Assembly (NCBI GenBank): GCA_040756995.1
Contig: JBFLYK010000002.1
Location: 327,825-391,824, forward strand
Direction: 5' to 3'
DNA: 64,000 bases
Origin: BP-133 sp040756995
GTDB lineage: Bacteria > Actinomycetota > Acidimicrobiia > IMCC26256 > BP-133
A program made the translations under genes and the position numbers. This document shows, in pieces, positions 39,255 to 47,871 of the stretch (position 1 is the stretch's first letter; every line of letters starts with the position of its first letter). The notes under the pieces are model-generated. The model was not told the DNA's origin. It searched no databases and saw only the letters and a list, made by a program, of their open reading frames with translations.

Positions 39255-40256
39255 TTACCTCGCGGTGGCGTTCTCGAGGTTGATGCGACCGCGGCACGTC
39301 GGGCTGGCTGTCGGGCAGCCGACGGGGTCGGCGGTGCGAAGGAGCCGGTCGATGGCTTCCAGAGGTGTGTAACCCTGGCTGATGAGCAGCGCGACGGCGC
39401 CGGCGACATGGGGGGCGGCCATCGAGGTGCCGGCAAGGGACCCATAGGAGTTGGGCTTGTTCTTGATCCAGATGGTCGACAGGATGTCGTCGGCCTCATT
39501 GCCGTTGCCGGCGCCGCCGGGCGCGACGACGGCCCACTTGGCACGGCCGGTAGAAGTGGAGTATTCGGTCGCACGGTCGTCCGGCCCGGTGGCGCCTACG
39601 ACGATTGCGTTCATGTCGCCGTAGGACCGGCCTTCGAGGCCGAGGCCGAGAGCGTTGGAGTTTCCGGCGGCAACGACAGGGACCGCACCGCGGGCCCAGG
39701 CGTAGTTGATGCCTTCGAGCAGATCGGGCTGGATCAGCGAGGTGATGACCATGGCCGGGTCGCCGAGTGACAGGTTGACGACTCGGGCTCCGTGGTCGAC
39801 GACCCATTTGATCCCGGCGATGACGTCTTCACTGGTGCCGGCACCGGTGGAGGTGAGCACCTTGGCGACGACCAGTTCGGCGTCGGGGGCGACGCCGGCG
39901 ATCCCCTTGCCGTTGCCCTTGTAGGCGGCAGCGATGCCTGAGACGTGGGTGCCGTGCCCCTGGTCGTCCTGGGCGGACCCGGCGCATCTGCCGGGGTCGC
40001 CCTTCGCCCCTACGCAACTGGTGGATTCGATCACCTTGCCGGCCAGATCTTCGTGGGTGAGATCGACGCCGGTATCGATGATCCCGATACGGACGCCGGC
40101 GCCGGTGCTGCGTTCCCACGCCGCCGCGGCACCCACGTTGTGCAGGTTCCACTGCGAGGCAAACGACGGGTCGTTCGACGCCTGCGCAGCGGACGGTAAG
40201 AGGGTCAGGGCGGTGGTGACCGCGGAGACCAGGATCAGGCGGGCAGGACCAGGCAT
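39255..40256 (-). CDS. Secreted subtilisin-like serine protease (S8)
   Basis: A 333-residue protease with a signal peptide (LILVSAVTTALTLLPSAAQA, cleavage near 26). The catalytic triad is clear: Asp61 in GIIDTGVD, His101 in GHGTHVSG, Ser278 in GTSMAAPHV, with the oxyanion Asn in VVAAGNSN. There is no long propeptide; the mature N-terminus SNDPSFASQWNLHNVGAAAAW is like thermitase. It starts at ATG 40256 with AGGAG 7 nt upstream. Expected to be an extracellular general protease. Confidence 0.9.
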   Translation of the reverse strand: MPGPARLILVSAVTTALTLLPSAAQASNDPSFASQWNLHNVGAAAAWERSTGAGVRIGIIDTGVDLTHEDLAGKVIESTSCVGAKGDPGRCAGSAQDDQGHGTHVSGIAAAYKGNGKGIAGVAPDAELVVAKVLTSTGAGTSEDVIAGIKWVVDHGARVVNLSLGDPAMVITSLIQPDLLEGINYAWARGAVPVVAAGNSNALGLGLEGRSYGDMNAIVVGATGPDDRATEYSTSTGRAKWAVVAPGGAGNGNEADDILSTIWIKNKPNSYGSLAGTSMAAPHVAGAVALLISQGYTPLEAIDRLLRTADPVGCPTASPTCRGRINLENATAR

Positions 40257-40281
40257 CGGAAGGCTCCTATCAGTTGGTGAG

Positions 40282-41094
40282 TTAGATCTGGTGCAGCGCC
40301 CGGGTAGCGAGACCGACCCCGGCGACGACCACGAAGGAGGCAGTCATGACCGGCAGCATCTGCGCCAGTCGGGCCATCGGCGTCCGGCCCCGCAGGCGCC
40401 GGTCGAGGCTGGTTCGGGCGTGAACCATGAGCAGGCCGGCGGCGACGAGGGTGAGGGCCATCCCGACGCCGTAGCCGAGTACCAGAGCAATGCCGAACCA
40501 TGTTCGCCCGAGCGCGATGGCACCGAGGAGGACCACGAGGGCCGACGGGCTCGGGACCATTTCGCCGGCGGCACCCATGACCATGAGCGCCCGGCGTGTC
40601 ATCGGGGGCCTCGTCGGAGTGAGAGTGAGTCTGGGCCGGTCGGCCGTCGTGGTGGTGCTCCGCACCGCGGTGGTGGCCGTGATGGTGGTCGCCGTGGTGC
40701 CGGTGGACGGCGAACGCGGTCCCCCCGAGCGACGACGCCAGGCCCGGACGAGCGGGCTGACGCCGACTCCGGCCAGCATGGCGCCACTGGTCAGGCCGAG
40801 CCAGGGATACAGATCTTCGGGGACGACGGCCGTTGAGCCGGACAGCAGGATCCCGAGCAGGAGGACCCCGGCGGTGTGCGTCGACGTCACGGTGAGGCCG
40901 AGGACGGCGGCCCGTAGCCGAGGCATGAATCTCTCGGCCGTCACGATGCCTTTGAGAATGACGACGTCGACCTCGAGCCCGTCCGGAATGTTGTCCGAGA
41001 TGTCGACCCGAGTCACCAGAGGGTCTCGCCCGAGTGCGGCAGACTGAGCGGGCGTCACCGTCGTGCCATCAGAAAAGAGCAACAGGACGCGCAT
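40282..41094 (-). pseudogene. Nickel/cobalt-efflux (NicO/NreB-like) transporter with two frameshifts
   Basis: Membrane segments LRAAVLGLTVTSTHTAGVLLLG, LYPWLGLTSGAMLAGVG and GEMVPSPSALVVLLGAIALGR match NicO-type exporters. Between them the open frame reads low-complexity Ser/Thr, but the other frame of the same DNA (40609-40720) encodes a His-rich loop (HRHHGDHHHGHH, HSHSDEA) typical of this family. A C6 run at 40721-40726 and a G5 run at 40604-40608 bound it, so two compensating single-base indels are likely. The first 62 residues are unrelated to the family, so the N-terminal helices are also replaced. Confidence 0.65.
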
Positions 41095-41134
41095 CCGAAG
41101 CAGCCTCCACCAGCCGGCCTAACGGCAAGGCCCA

Positions 41135-42007
41135 TTACGCGGCGGCGGATCGCATCCCTTGAAACGGAACCGGTTCTTCCGGCGTTCGGCCGCGTCGTCG
41201 CCCGGTACAGGCGGTCTGGGCCCGGCTGCGTTCGACCTCGTCCTCCAGAAGGCGCAGCCCGACCAGACCAGGAAGGCGACCGATACGCCGGTCGATCCGA
41301 CGCGCCGCCGCTAGTCCTTCATCTCCGCCGAAGAGGTGCCGGGTCAGGAATCCGGTTTCCGCAGCGGGCATGACCCCGGACCCGACCGGGTGCCAGAAGC
41401 GCCTGAGCGCGAAGCGCGTCATCCGCTGCGCCCGCGGGCGGTTGCCCAACCGCCGCTCTGCCTGGGATGCGTAGAAGTCGATATGCCGACCTTCCTGACG
41501 CGTGATGCGCCCGACCAAGTCGGAGAGCACAGGATGGCCGGCGAGGCGGGACAGCCGGGAGTAGCCAGCCTGGGTGGTCCACTCGTTGATGGCGCCCCAG
41601 GTCATGTGCAGGGCGATGAAGTCCTCACCGAGGATTCCGCCTGCCGCCATGGTGACCATCGGCGCGATGCGGTTCCGGAAACCCAGCGACCGGCGTAACT
41701 CCCGGATCCGGGCCGGGCCCGCCATCTCGGCGTGGGCCGCGAGTACTTCGGCGATTGCTTCTCCGTGCCAGAACTCCTCGTAGACCCAGAAGCTGAGGAA
41801 CGCCGTCACCTCAGGGTCGTCGTGCGCGGGGCTCAACAGCAGATCGCGCAGATAGCACACGGTATGGAACTCAACGTCGTGCATGTAGCGCAGGCATCGG
41901 AGCGTGTCGGCGTCCAGGGGCTGCCGCCCAAATGCTCCGACGAGATCAAGGTCCGCCCATTGCAACCGGCTGGTCCGGCGCTTGTAACTCTCGAGGTCGA
42001 AATCCAT
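41135..42007 (-). CDS. Ferritin-like di-iron protein, acyl-ACP-desaturase type
   Basis: A 290-residue helical protein. Di-iron ligand motifs are visible: Glu in DVEFHTVCYL, YEEFWHGEA (E-x3-H) near residue 90, Glu in GEDFIALHMTWG and RQEGRHIDFYASQ (E-x2-H). This spacing matches the ferritin-like superfamily branch of stearoyl-ACP desaturases. It could be a desaturase/oxygenase or a metal-stress oxidoreductase; the surrounding metal genes favour neither clearly. ATG 42007 was chosen because similarity begins at DFDLESYKRR. Confidence 0.75.
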   Translation of the reverse strand: MDFDLESYKRRTSRLQWADLDLVGAFGRQPLDADTLRCLRYMHDVEFHTVCYLRDLLLSPAHDDPEVTAFLSFWVYEEFWHGEAIAEVLAAHAEMAGPARIRELRRSLGFRNRIAPMVTMAAGGILGEDFIALHMTWGAINEWTTQAGYSRLSRLAGHPVLSDLVGRITRQEGRHIDFYASQAERRLGNRPRAQRMTRFALRRFWHPVGSGVMPAAETGFLTRHLFGGDEGLAAARRIDRRIGRLPGLVGLRLLEDEVERSRAQTACTGRRRGRTPEEPVPFQGMRSAAA

Positions 42008-42091
42008 CTTTTTGCTTTCCCGATGTTCACGCTGTGTCGACGTGAATTCGGGGCGGCGCATCGGATCGGATGACGATCAGCCCCGGGCTCA

Positions 42092-42790
42092 TCAGTGGGG
42101 ATGGTCGGTGCAGTCGTGTCCGGCGGGGCAGGTAGCTGCGATGGGGGACGGGCCGGTATCTGACGAGGCGTCGCTTCCTGTGCCCACCGGCGGCGCGTCG
42201 TGAACGTATTGGCCGACGGGCTCATTGTGACCGTGGTTGACGGAGACGATCCCGCTGTGACTGTGCCCGCCCCCGTGGTGGTGTCCGTCGTCGGCGAGGG
42301 CTAGGCCGGCCCCGCCCGAGATGCCCCAGGCGAGCGCCAGACCGAATGCCAGCCTTTTGCCACCCGGCCGCCGGGAAGCCGACGCCGAACGGCGGACGAT
42401 CGCGGCCAGGCCGGTGAGGACGACAAGGATCTCGGCGGCGGTGGCCAACCCGTCGAGGAGACCGAGGGGTTCACGGACCCTGAGTTCGCCGCCGGTCGGC
42501 AGGCCGGTGGTTCGGGACATCGCCCACATAATCAGCACGGCGACGTTGCCCGCCACGACGGCGGCAATTGTTCGTGAGGACGGCCGGGTGGCAACGACAA
42601 CGGCGCCCAGAAGTTGTGCGGCAGCGGTGACTGCGAAGAACGCTCCGGCAACGGTGGAGACCTGCAGGTGTTCGGGGAGGGCGGCAAGATGAAGCCCGCC
42701 GGCGGCGGCAAGCAACCCGGCTGCCGCGACGTGGATGAGCGGGCGGACGGACTCGTCGGTGTGATCGGCGAAAGATTTGAGCGGTGACAT
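42092..42790 (-). CDS. Membrane protein with His-rich C-terminus
   Basis: A 232-residue protein with about five hydrophobic helices (VAAAGLLAAAGGLHLAAL; FFAVTAAAQLLGAVVV; IAAVVAGNVAVLIMWAM; AAEILVVLTGLAAIV; LAFGLALAWGISGGAGLAL). An extracytoplasmic tail is rich in His and Gly (DDGHHHGGGHSHSG, VNHGHNE, HDCTDHPH). The tail is suited to bind copper or nickel. It is in line with the lipoprotein and cupredoxin genes, so a copper-handling role is likely. Family not firmly recognised. Confidence 0.65.
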   Translation of the reverse strand: MSPLKSFADHTDESVRPLIHVAAAGLLAAAGGLHLAALPEHLQVSTVAGAFFAVTAAAQLLGAVVVATRPSSRTIAAVVAGNVAVLIMWAMSRTTGLPTGGELRVREPLGLLDGLATAAEILVVLTGLAAIVRRSASASRRPGGKRLAFGLALAWGISGGAGLALADDGHHHGGGHSHSGIVSVNHGHNEPVGQYVHDAPPVGTGSDASSDTGPSPIAATCPAGHDCTDHPH

Positions 42791-42870
42791 CCGGTGCTCC
42801 TCGGTCCAGACGCGGGTCGCCCTCGACCGCCGTTGCTGGTGGTCGAGGGCGACGCGCTACGTGAGGGGAT

Positions 42871-44169
42871 CTAGAACTTCTCGGGGAACTTGGCGACGGT
42901 GCCACCGGCGATGGCCTTGGCCGTCAGGCTCATGTGGCCGACGGCACTGCGAAGGGTGGTAGCCGCCTTGGCGGGGTCCTTGGCCGCCTGGGCGTCGATC
43001 ACCGCGAGGAGCGTGGTGGCGTGCTCCACGATGGCCGACTCGACGGCGTCAGCGGGCAGATTGTCATTGACCGAGTTGAGCGTGGTGCCGAACTCCTTGG
43101 CGTAGGCCTTCATCTGCGCCACGGCGGCGTCCTTGCCGGCCTGGTCGCCCTTGGCGGCCGCCTGGGTGTAGGCGACGAACTGGGGGATGTGCTTCTCGCT
43201 GCGCCACAGTCCGTCGAAGGCCTTCTGGACGTCGGGGCCATAGACGGAGCCGACGGCGGCGACGATGTCGGCGGTGTTGCTGTTCGTCGGGCCGTTCAGC
43301 GCGGCAGCCACGGCTTCGAACTGCGGCATGCGGCCGCCGAGCGCGGCACCGGTGGCACTGGCGGCGAGCCAGACGTGTTCCCGCAGCAGGAGGTTCAGAC
43401 CCGAGCGGAGCTCGGAGGCCTTCGAGTCGACCGTGCCGTCGAACTTGTCCGGGAACTTCGCGGCCGTCCCGCCGGCGAGCGCCTTGGCGGTGTGACCCAT
43501 GTGGCCGTAGGCCGTGCGCAGAGCGGAGTAGACGGAGGGCTGGTCACCGGCCTTCTGGGCGTTGATCACGGCGATGAGCTCGGTGGCGTGCTGGACGATG
43601 GCGCCTTCGACGACATCGGCCGGGAGCTTGTCGTTGACCGAATTGATGGTGGTGCCGAACTCCTTGGCATAGGTCTTGAGTTGGGTCACGGCCGCGTCCT
43701 GGGCCGCCTTGTCGCCCTTGGCGGTCGCCTGGGTGTAGGCCACGAACTGCGGGATGTGCTTGTCACTGCGCCACAGGCCATCGAAGGCCCTGCCGACCTC
43801 GGGTCCGTACGCGGAACCGATGGCGGCGACGAGATCGGCGGTGTTGCTGTTGGTTGGGCCGTTGAGGGCCGTGGCGAACTGCTCGAAGCCCGCCGTGTCG
43901 CCGCGCAGTGCGGCACCGGTGGCCAGCGCGGCCAGGTAGAGGTGCTCCGACAGGAGGTCGGTGAGACCGGCGCGAAGTGTCGCCGCTCCGGTGTCAACGC
44001 CATTTGCGGACGCTGCTTCGCCACTTTGCGCCGTGCTGGCGGACTGGTTCTGCTCGGTGGCGGGTGCAGCTTCGTCATTGCTGTCGTCGCCGCAGGCGGC
44101 GCCGAGGACCGACAGCATGGCCAAGGCGGCGACGGCCGCTTTCGACCGCTTCGATTTGAACAGTTGCAT
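42871..44169 (-). CDS. Lipoprotein with two tandem homologous domains
   Basis: A 432-residue lipoprotein. The signal SKAAVAALAMLSVLGAAC ends in the lipobox Cys. After a Ser/Ala/Gln linker come two copies of a domain of about 180 residues (about 61-237 and 246-432). Matching blocks include RAGLTDLLSEHLYLAALATGAAL with RSGLNLLLREHVWLAASATGAAL, and DGLWRSDKHIPQFVAYTQA with DGLWRSEKHIPQFVAYTQA. Conserved His in EHLYLA/EHVWLA and KHIPQF could bind metal. The domain is helical. It lies between a cupredoxin and a His-rich membrane protein. The function is unknown. Confidence 0.75.
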   Translation of the reverse strand: MQLFKSKRSKAAVAALAMLSVLGAACGDDSNDEAAPATEQNQSASTAQSGEAASANGVDTGAATLRAGLTDLLSEHLYLAALATGAALRGDTAGFEQFATALNGPTNSNTADLVAAIGSAYGPEVGRAFDGLWRSDKHIPQFVAYTQATAKGDKAAQDAAVTQLKTYAKEFGTTINSVNDKLPADVVEGAIVQHATELIAVINAQKAGDQPSVYSALRTAYGHMGHTAKALAGGTAAKFPDKFDGTVDSKASELRSGLNLLLREHVWLAASATGAALGGRMPQFEAVAAALNGPTNSNTADIVAAVGSVYGPDVQKAFDGLWRSEKHIPQFVAYTQAAAKGDQAGKDAAVAQMKAYAKEFGTTLNSVNDNLPADAVESAIVEHATTLLAVIDAQAAKDPAKAATTLRSAVGHMSLTAKAIAGGTVAKFPEKF

Positions 44170-44211
44170 TGTGTGTATTTCCCCTTGTGTTGTTTGCGAG
44201 GATGGAGGAAG

Positions 44212-44658
44212 TCAGGTGACGGTGACGGTTCCGGTCATGGTCGCCGGATGGATGGCGCAGAAGAACGGGTACTGGCCGGGTTCGGCGAATGAGAACTCGA
44301 AGGTCTGCCCTTTCGAGATGTTCCCCGAGTCGAAGCGACCGTCGGGTTTCGCGGTAGCGGTCCCACCGGCCCGTTCCACCCGCCCGGACGTCACCGTGTG
44401 CGTGGCAACGTCTTCCTGCCGCCAGGTAACAGTGCCCCCGGCGGGAAGTTGGACGTCGGCCGGTGCGAATGCGATCAGCTTGACCGTGATGGCAGTGCCC
44501 CTTCCCGGTGCGTCTGCCACTGTCGATGCGTTGGCGGTGGCCGACGTCTGGGGGGCGTCGGCACCGGAGTCGGTGTCGTTTCCGCCGGATGCACACGAGG
44601 CACCGGTCAGAGTGAGCAGCGCCGCGCAGGCGGCGCAACGGAAGAAGTTGCGGTTCAT
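44212..44658 (-). CDS. Cupredoxin (plastocyanin-like) lipoprotein
   Basis: A 148-residue blue-copper-type protein. The signal has a lipobox-like LTGASC with Cys22. The copper ligands are His87 in ATHTV, Cys134 and His137 in FFCAIHP, and Met141 in ATMTG: a complete type-1 copper site. A short Ser/Thr/Ala linker joins the fold to the membrane. It can carry electrons or bind copper outside the cell. First gene of the leftward copper-related group. Confidence 0.85.
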   Translation of the reverse strand: MNRNFFRCAACAALLTLTGASCASGGNDTDSGADAPQTSATANASTVADAPGRGTAITVKLIAFAPADVQLPAGGTVTWRQEDVATHTVTSGRVERAGGTATAKPDGRFDSGNISKGQTFEFSFAEPGQYPFFCAIHPATMTGTVTVT

Positions 44659-44804
44659 GTCGGAAACCCAGTGGTTGGAAGCCGCTCCCCGACGAGTTCG
44701 AGGTCGGCGTTCAGGTGACTCTTCGGAGTCAGGAGGACGAGCGGATGAGTGCGATGGCGAAAAGAGCTCAGGTCATCCGAAACGCCGAGGGTGACGAAGA
44801 CTCT

Positions 44805-45502
44805 TTACCACAGGGTGAGGAAGTTCGAGGCTGAGCCGCCCACCAAAGTGCAGGGAAGTCGGCTCGCCATGTGCTCCACCTCACGCCAGCGAGACAGTCG
44901 GCATGGGTGGGCCAAAGCGTCATGGCGGTTGTCACCCATCGCCACGACTTGCTTGAGGAGCTCCAGCTGACCTTCGGCATCGAACCGCGGCAACGCCTCC
45001 AGGAAGAAGCGCAGCGTCCCGACGAGCGCCATGACACTCGCGACGACGAACCCACCGGATCGGGTAGCCCGGACCATTTCGGCGAGGCTCCTCTCGGCGC
45101 GCTCGAAGGCGTACGAGAGCGGGCCACCGTAGGCGAGCACGACGTCGAAATCGCTGTCAGCTAGCGAAGTCAGGTCGCAGATGTCGAGTTCCCGTTCTCC
45201 TCAACCGCGGAAGCGAATCCGGCCTGCCCGACCTGCTCTTTGTTGAGAGCGAGCTGGACCGGCGAGATGTCGGTGACCACGACACGGCAGCCAAGCTTGG
45301 CCAGCTCCACAGTGAAGCGACCCGGCCCAGCGCCGATCTCGAGCACCCGCATGCCCGGCCGGACAAACCGCCCGAGAAATCGGCGATGAATTTCAAGGGA
45401 TGCTCGGCTACGGGCGTCCGTATCAAGGCGCTGCCACTCTCGCTCGCCGTACTCATCGAAAAATTCTCGTAAGCGAACAGACCAGTCCTCACCGACGTCC
45501 AT
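44805..45502 (-). pseudogene. SAM-dependent methyltransferase with a frameshift
   Basis: From ATG 45502 the frame gives DVGEDWSVRLREFFDEYGEREWQRL and the SAM-binding motif RVLEIGAGPGRFTVELAKLG, then VVVTDISPVQLALN. Around 45190-45200 the frame shifts. The continuation ELDICDLTSLADSDFDVVLAYGGPLSYAFE, which is motif IV and after, is in another frame and ends at 44805 (through SGGFVVASVMALVGTLRFFL). A single indel in AACGGGAAC explains it. Without the shift it would be a normal class I methyltransferase of about 230 residues. Confidence 0.7.
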
Positions 45503-45877
45503 GGACGAGATCCTCTCACCGCGCGTCAAGCAAGTTCACCCAATTTCCCGAACCCGACGAAAAGCAGCGGGAACACTAGAGATGGCCGGGTCGCCGCGAC
45601 CACCGACGTGCCGATCGGCGCCGCTTCCGTCTCACCGTTCCGCGTCGTTCGGTCGCGCTGCTCCGTTGTGGGCTTACCTCCGTCCTCGGTGCGGAACGCA
45701 CCGGTCACCGTTGTGTCGCCGGGTTGACGATCAGTGCGAGCCGTTAATGGCGTGCCGGGATGCACCGCCCTCAGCGCCGACAGGATGGGAAACGGCGCGG
45801 GTCGTATTCAGCGGCGATGGGCACGAATTCAAACCCAAAGGCCTCTCGGGCGATGATGATCTCGGCATAATCGTCCG
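45503..45877. other. 375-bp region without a supported gene
   Basis: Frames on both strands show no family resemblance and no ribosome sites. No repeats or hairpins stood out. Confidence 0.4.
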
Positions 45878-47374
45878 GTGAACTTCACCCCGGTCGACTG
45901 GTCGATCGTCGTCGGGTACCTCGTCGCCACGGTCGCCGTCGGCATCGTGGGTAAGCGGTACGTCGGCAACGTCTCGCACTACCTCGTGGCGGGGCGCGAG
46001 CTTGGCCTCTACGTCGGCATCGCGACGCTGGCGGCGACCGAGATCGGCACGATCACGTTCATGTACAACGGCGAGTTCGGCTAAAAGTACGGGTTCGCCG
46101 CCTTCGCCCCGGCGCTCATCTCGGGCCTCGTGATGATCTTCGTGGGCCGGACGGGGTTCGTCATCCGGCGCTTCCGCGACCTCAAGCTGATGACGGTGCC
46201 CGAGTACTTCGAGGTCCGCTACAGCCGAGGCCTGCGCATCGTCACGGGCGTGCTCGTGGCGGTCGGCGGCATCCTCAACATGGGCGTGTTCCTCAAGGTC
46301 GAGGGCGAGTTCCTCACAATCGTCAGCGGCGTCGACTCGCGCTATCTCGTCGGCGTGATGACTGTCATCCTCCTGCTCGAACTCGTCTACACCGTGCTCG
46401 GCGGGATGGTCTCGGTCGTCATCACGGACTTCGTCCAGTACGTGCTGCTCTCGGTCGCGACGATCCTCGTCTGGATCTACGCCGTGACGTTCGCGGGGTG
46501 GGACAACATTGTCTCGAAGGTCACGACGGTGATGGGCGACGCCGGCTTCAGCCCCATCGCGAATCCCAAGTTCGGCATCACGTTCCTCGTCTGGCAGACG
46601 CTGCTCTGGCTCTCGCTGCACACCTGCTGGCAGACGACGGCGATGCGCGTCTTCTCGACCAAGAGCGCCGAGACTTCCAAGCGCGTGATGACGTGGACGG
46701 GCTTCATCTTCCTCGGGCGCGGCATGCTCCCGATGCTGTGGGGGATGGCGGCTCTCACGCTCTACGGGACGGGCGCGCTCTCCGGCGGCGTTCCCCATCC
46801 CGTCGTCGACGGGCAGACGCTGGCGCCGATCGAGGCCATGCCGGCGATGCTCGCCGACATCCTCGGCCCCGGCGTGCGCGGCGTCGTCGTGGCGGGAATG
46901 CTGGCGGCGACGATGTCGGTCAACAGCTCCTACCTGCTCGGGTGGAGCGCCGTCATCTCACAGGACGTCGTCCTGCCGGTCCGGCAGGCGCTCGGCAAGG
47001 GGGCTCTCGGCTCGCGCGCCCAGATCTTCGTCAATCGGATCGCGAACCTCTTTGTCAGCCTGTTTCTGCTGTTCTGGGGCCTCTATTACACGCCGCCCGG
47101 TGCGGTGTATCTCTACCTGAACATCACGGGCACGATCTTCCTGGCCGGCGCGTTCGTGTGCGTCGTCGGCGGCCTCTACTGGAAACGGTCGAACACCCTC
47201 GGCGGGTACCTCGCGATGCTGGCGGGCGCGGCCGGGGCCATCGTGCCCTTCTTCATTCTCGACTGGGACGAGAACGTGACTGGGTTCGCGGCGTTCGGGC
47301 TCGCCCTGTGCGGCCTCGTCGTCGGGTCGCTGCTCGGACGCCGCCCATCGCTGGCAGACCGGAGGGAGCGGTGA
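45878..47374 (+). pseudogene. Sodium:solute symporter interrupted by an in-frame TAA
   Basis: One frame of 499 codons encodes an SSS-family transporter with about 12 membrane helices: VDWSIVVGYLVATVAVGIVGKRY, SHYLVAGRELGLYVGIATLAATEIGT, then after the stop KYGFAAFAPALISGLVMIFVGR and LRIVTGVLVAVGGILNMGVFLKVEGEF. TAA at 46082-46084 lies in GEFG-stop-KYGFAA, where relatives have Tyr, so TAC to TAA is the simplest change. Everything after is intact to 47374. The frequent gcgacg/cgcgac codon pattern differs a little from the catabolic clusters, suggesting transfer. A restart at 46130 would lack the first two helices. Confidence 0.75.
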
Positions 47375-47514
47375 ATCCCTGGCTGATCTTCTGGACGCTG
47401 ATGTTGGTGATCGCGGGCGGGTCGTTCGCCGCGATCACGCTCGTCGTGATGGTGCGGGGTTCTCGCGACCTCCGGCAGTGGTTCGCGAGCCTGAGCCGGC
47501 AAAACGTCGATTAA
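47371..47514 (+). CDS. 47-residue membrane protein coupled to the symporter
   Basis: GTG 47371 overlaps the symporter stop (GTGA). The product is NPWLIFWTLMLVIAGGSFA followed by AITLVVMVRGSRDLRQWFASL: one membrane helix and a short basic amphipathic tail. Small single-helix partners directly after SSS genes occur in several bacterial groups and may stabilise or regulate the transporter. Confidence 0.6.
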   Translation: MNPWLIFWTLMLVIAGGSFAAITLVVMVRGSRDLRQWFASLSRQNVD

Positions 47515-47589
47515 TAGCCCAGACACTGCGGCTCTGCTTGGCCTTCCGGTCTGAGCCACACAGAATTGCGCCCCGCCATTGGAGGCAGA

Positions 47590-47814
47590 CAAGCACATGT
47601 CCACTGTGGCCGCTTGCCAGAGGAGGTCGGGTCGGATGCGGTGGTAGGCGTGGACGAAGACGCTGCGCAGGCCGAGAGTCCGGTCCAGTCGACGGCCGGC
47701 CAGGCTGTGGTGGTTGCGCTCGAGGAGGCCGCCCTTGGCGACGACCTTGACCGGTGTGCCGAGCAGGGACGCGAGTTCGTCGATGAGGTGGACCTGGTCG
47801 AGGAGGGATCGGCC
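47590..47814 (-). pseudogene. MntA C-terminal half joined to HepT fragment
   Basis: The minus strand reads PGRSLLDQVHLIDELASLLG-PVKVVAKGGL, the second half of an MNT nucleotidyltransferase. It is followed in the same frame by LGLRSVFVHAYHRIRPDLLW, the active-site region of a HepT toxin (R-x4-H-x-Y). The nucleotide-binding half of MntA and most of HepT are gone. The IS element begins about 60 bp upstream, so insertion and deletion probably destroyed the module. Confidence 0.6.
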
Positions 47815-47871
47815 GGGCCACCAGTCCCGGGGAATTGGCCGCCGATGTCGCCTCTGCAAAAGGTGAATCTA

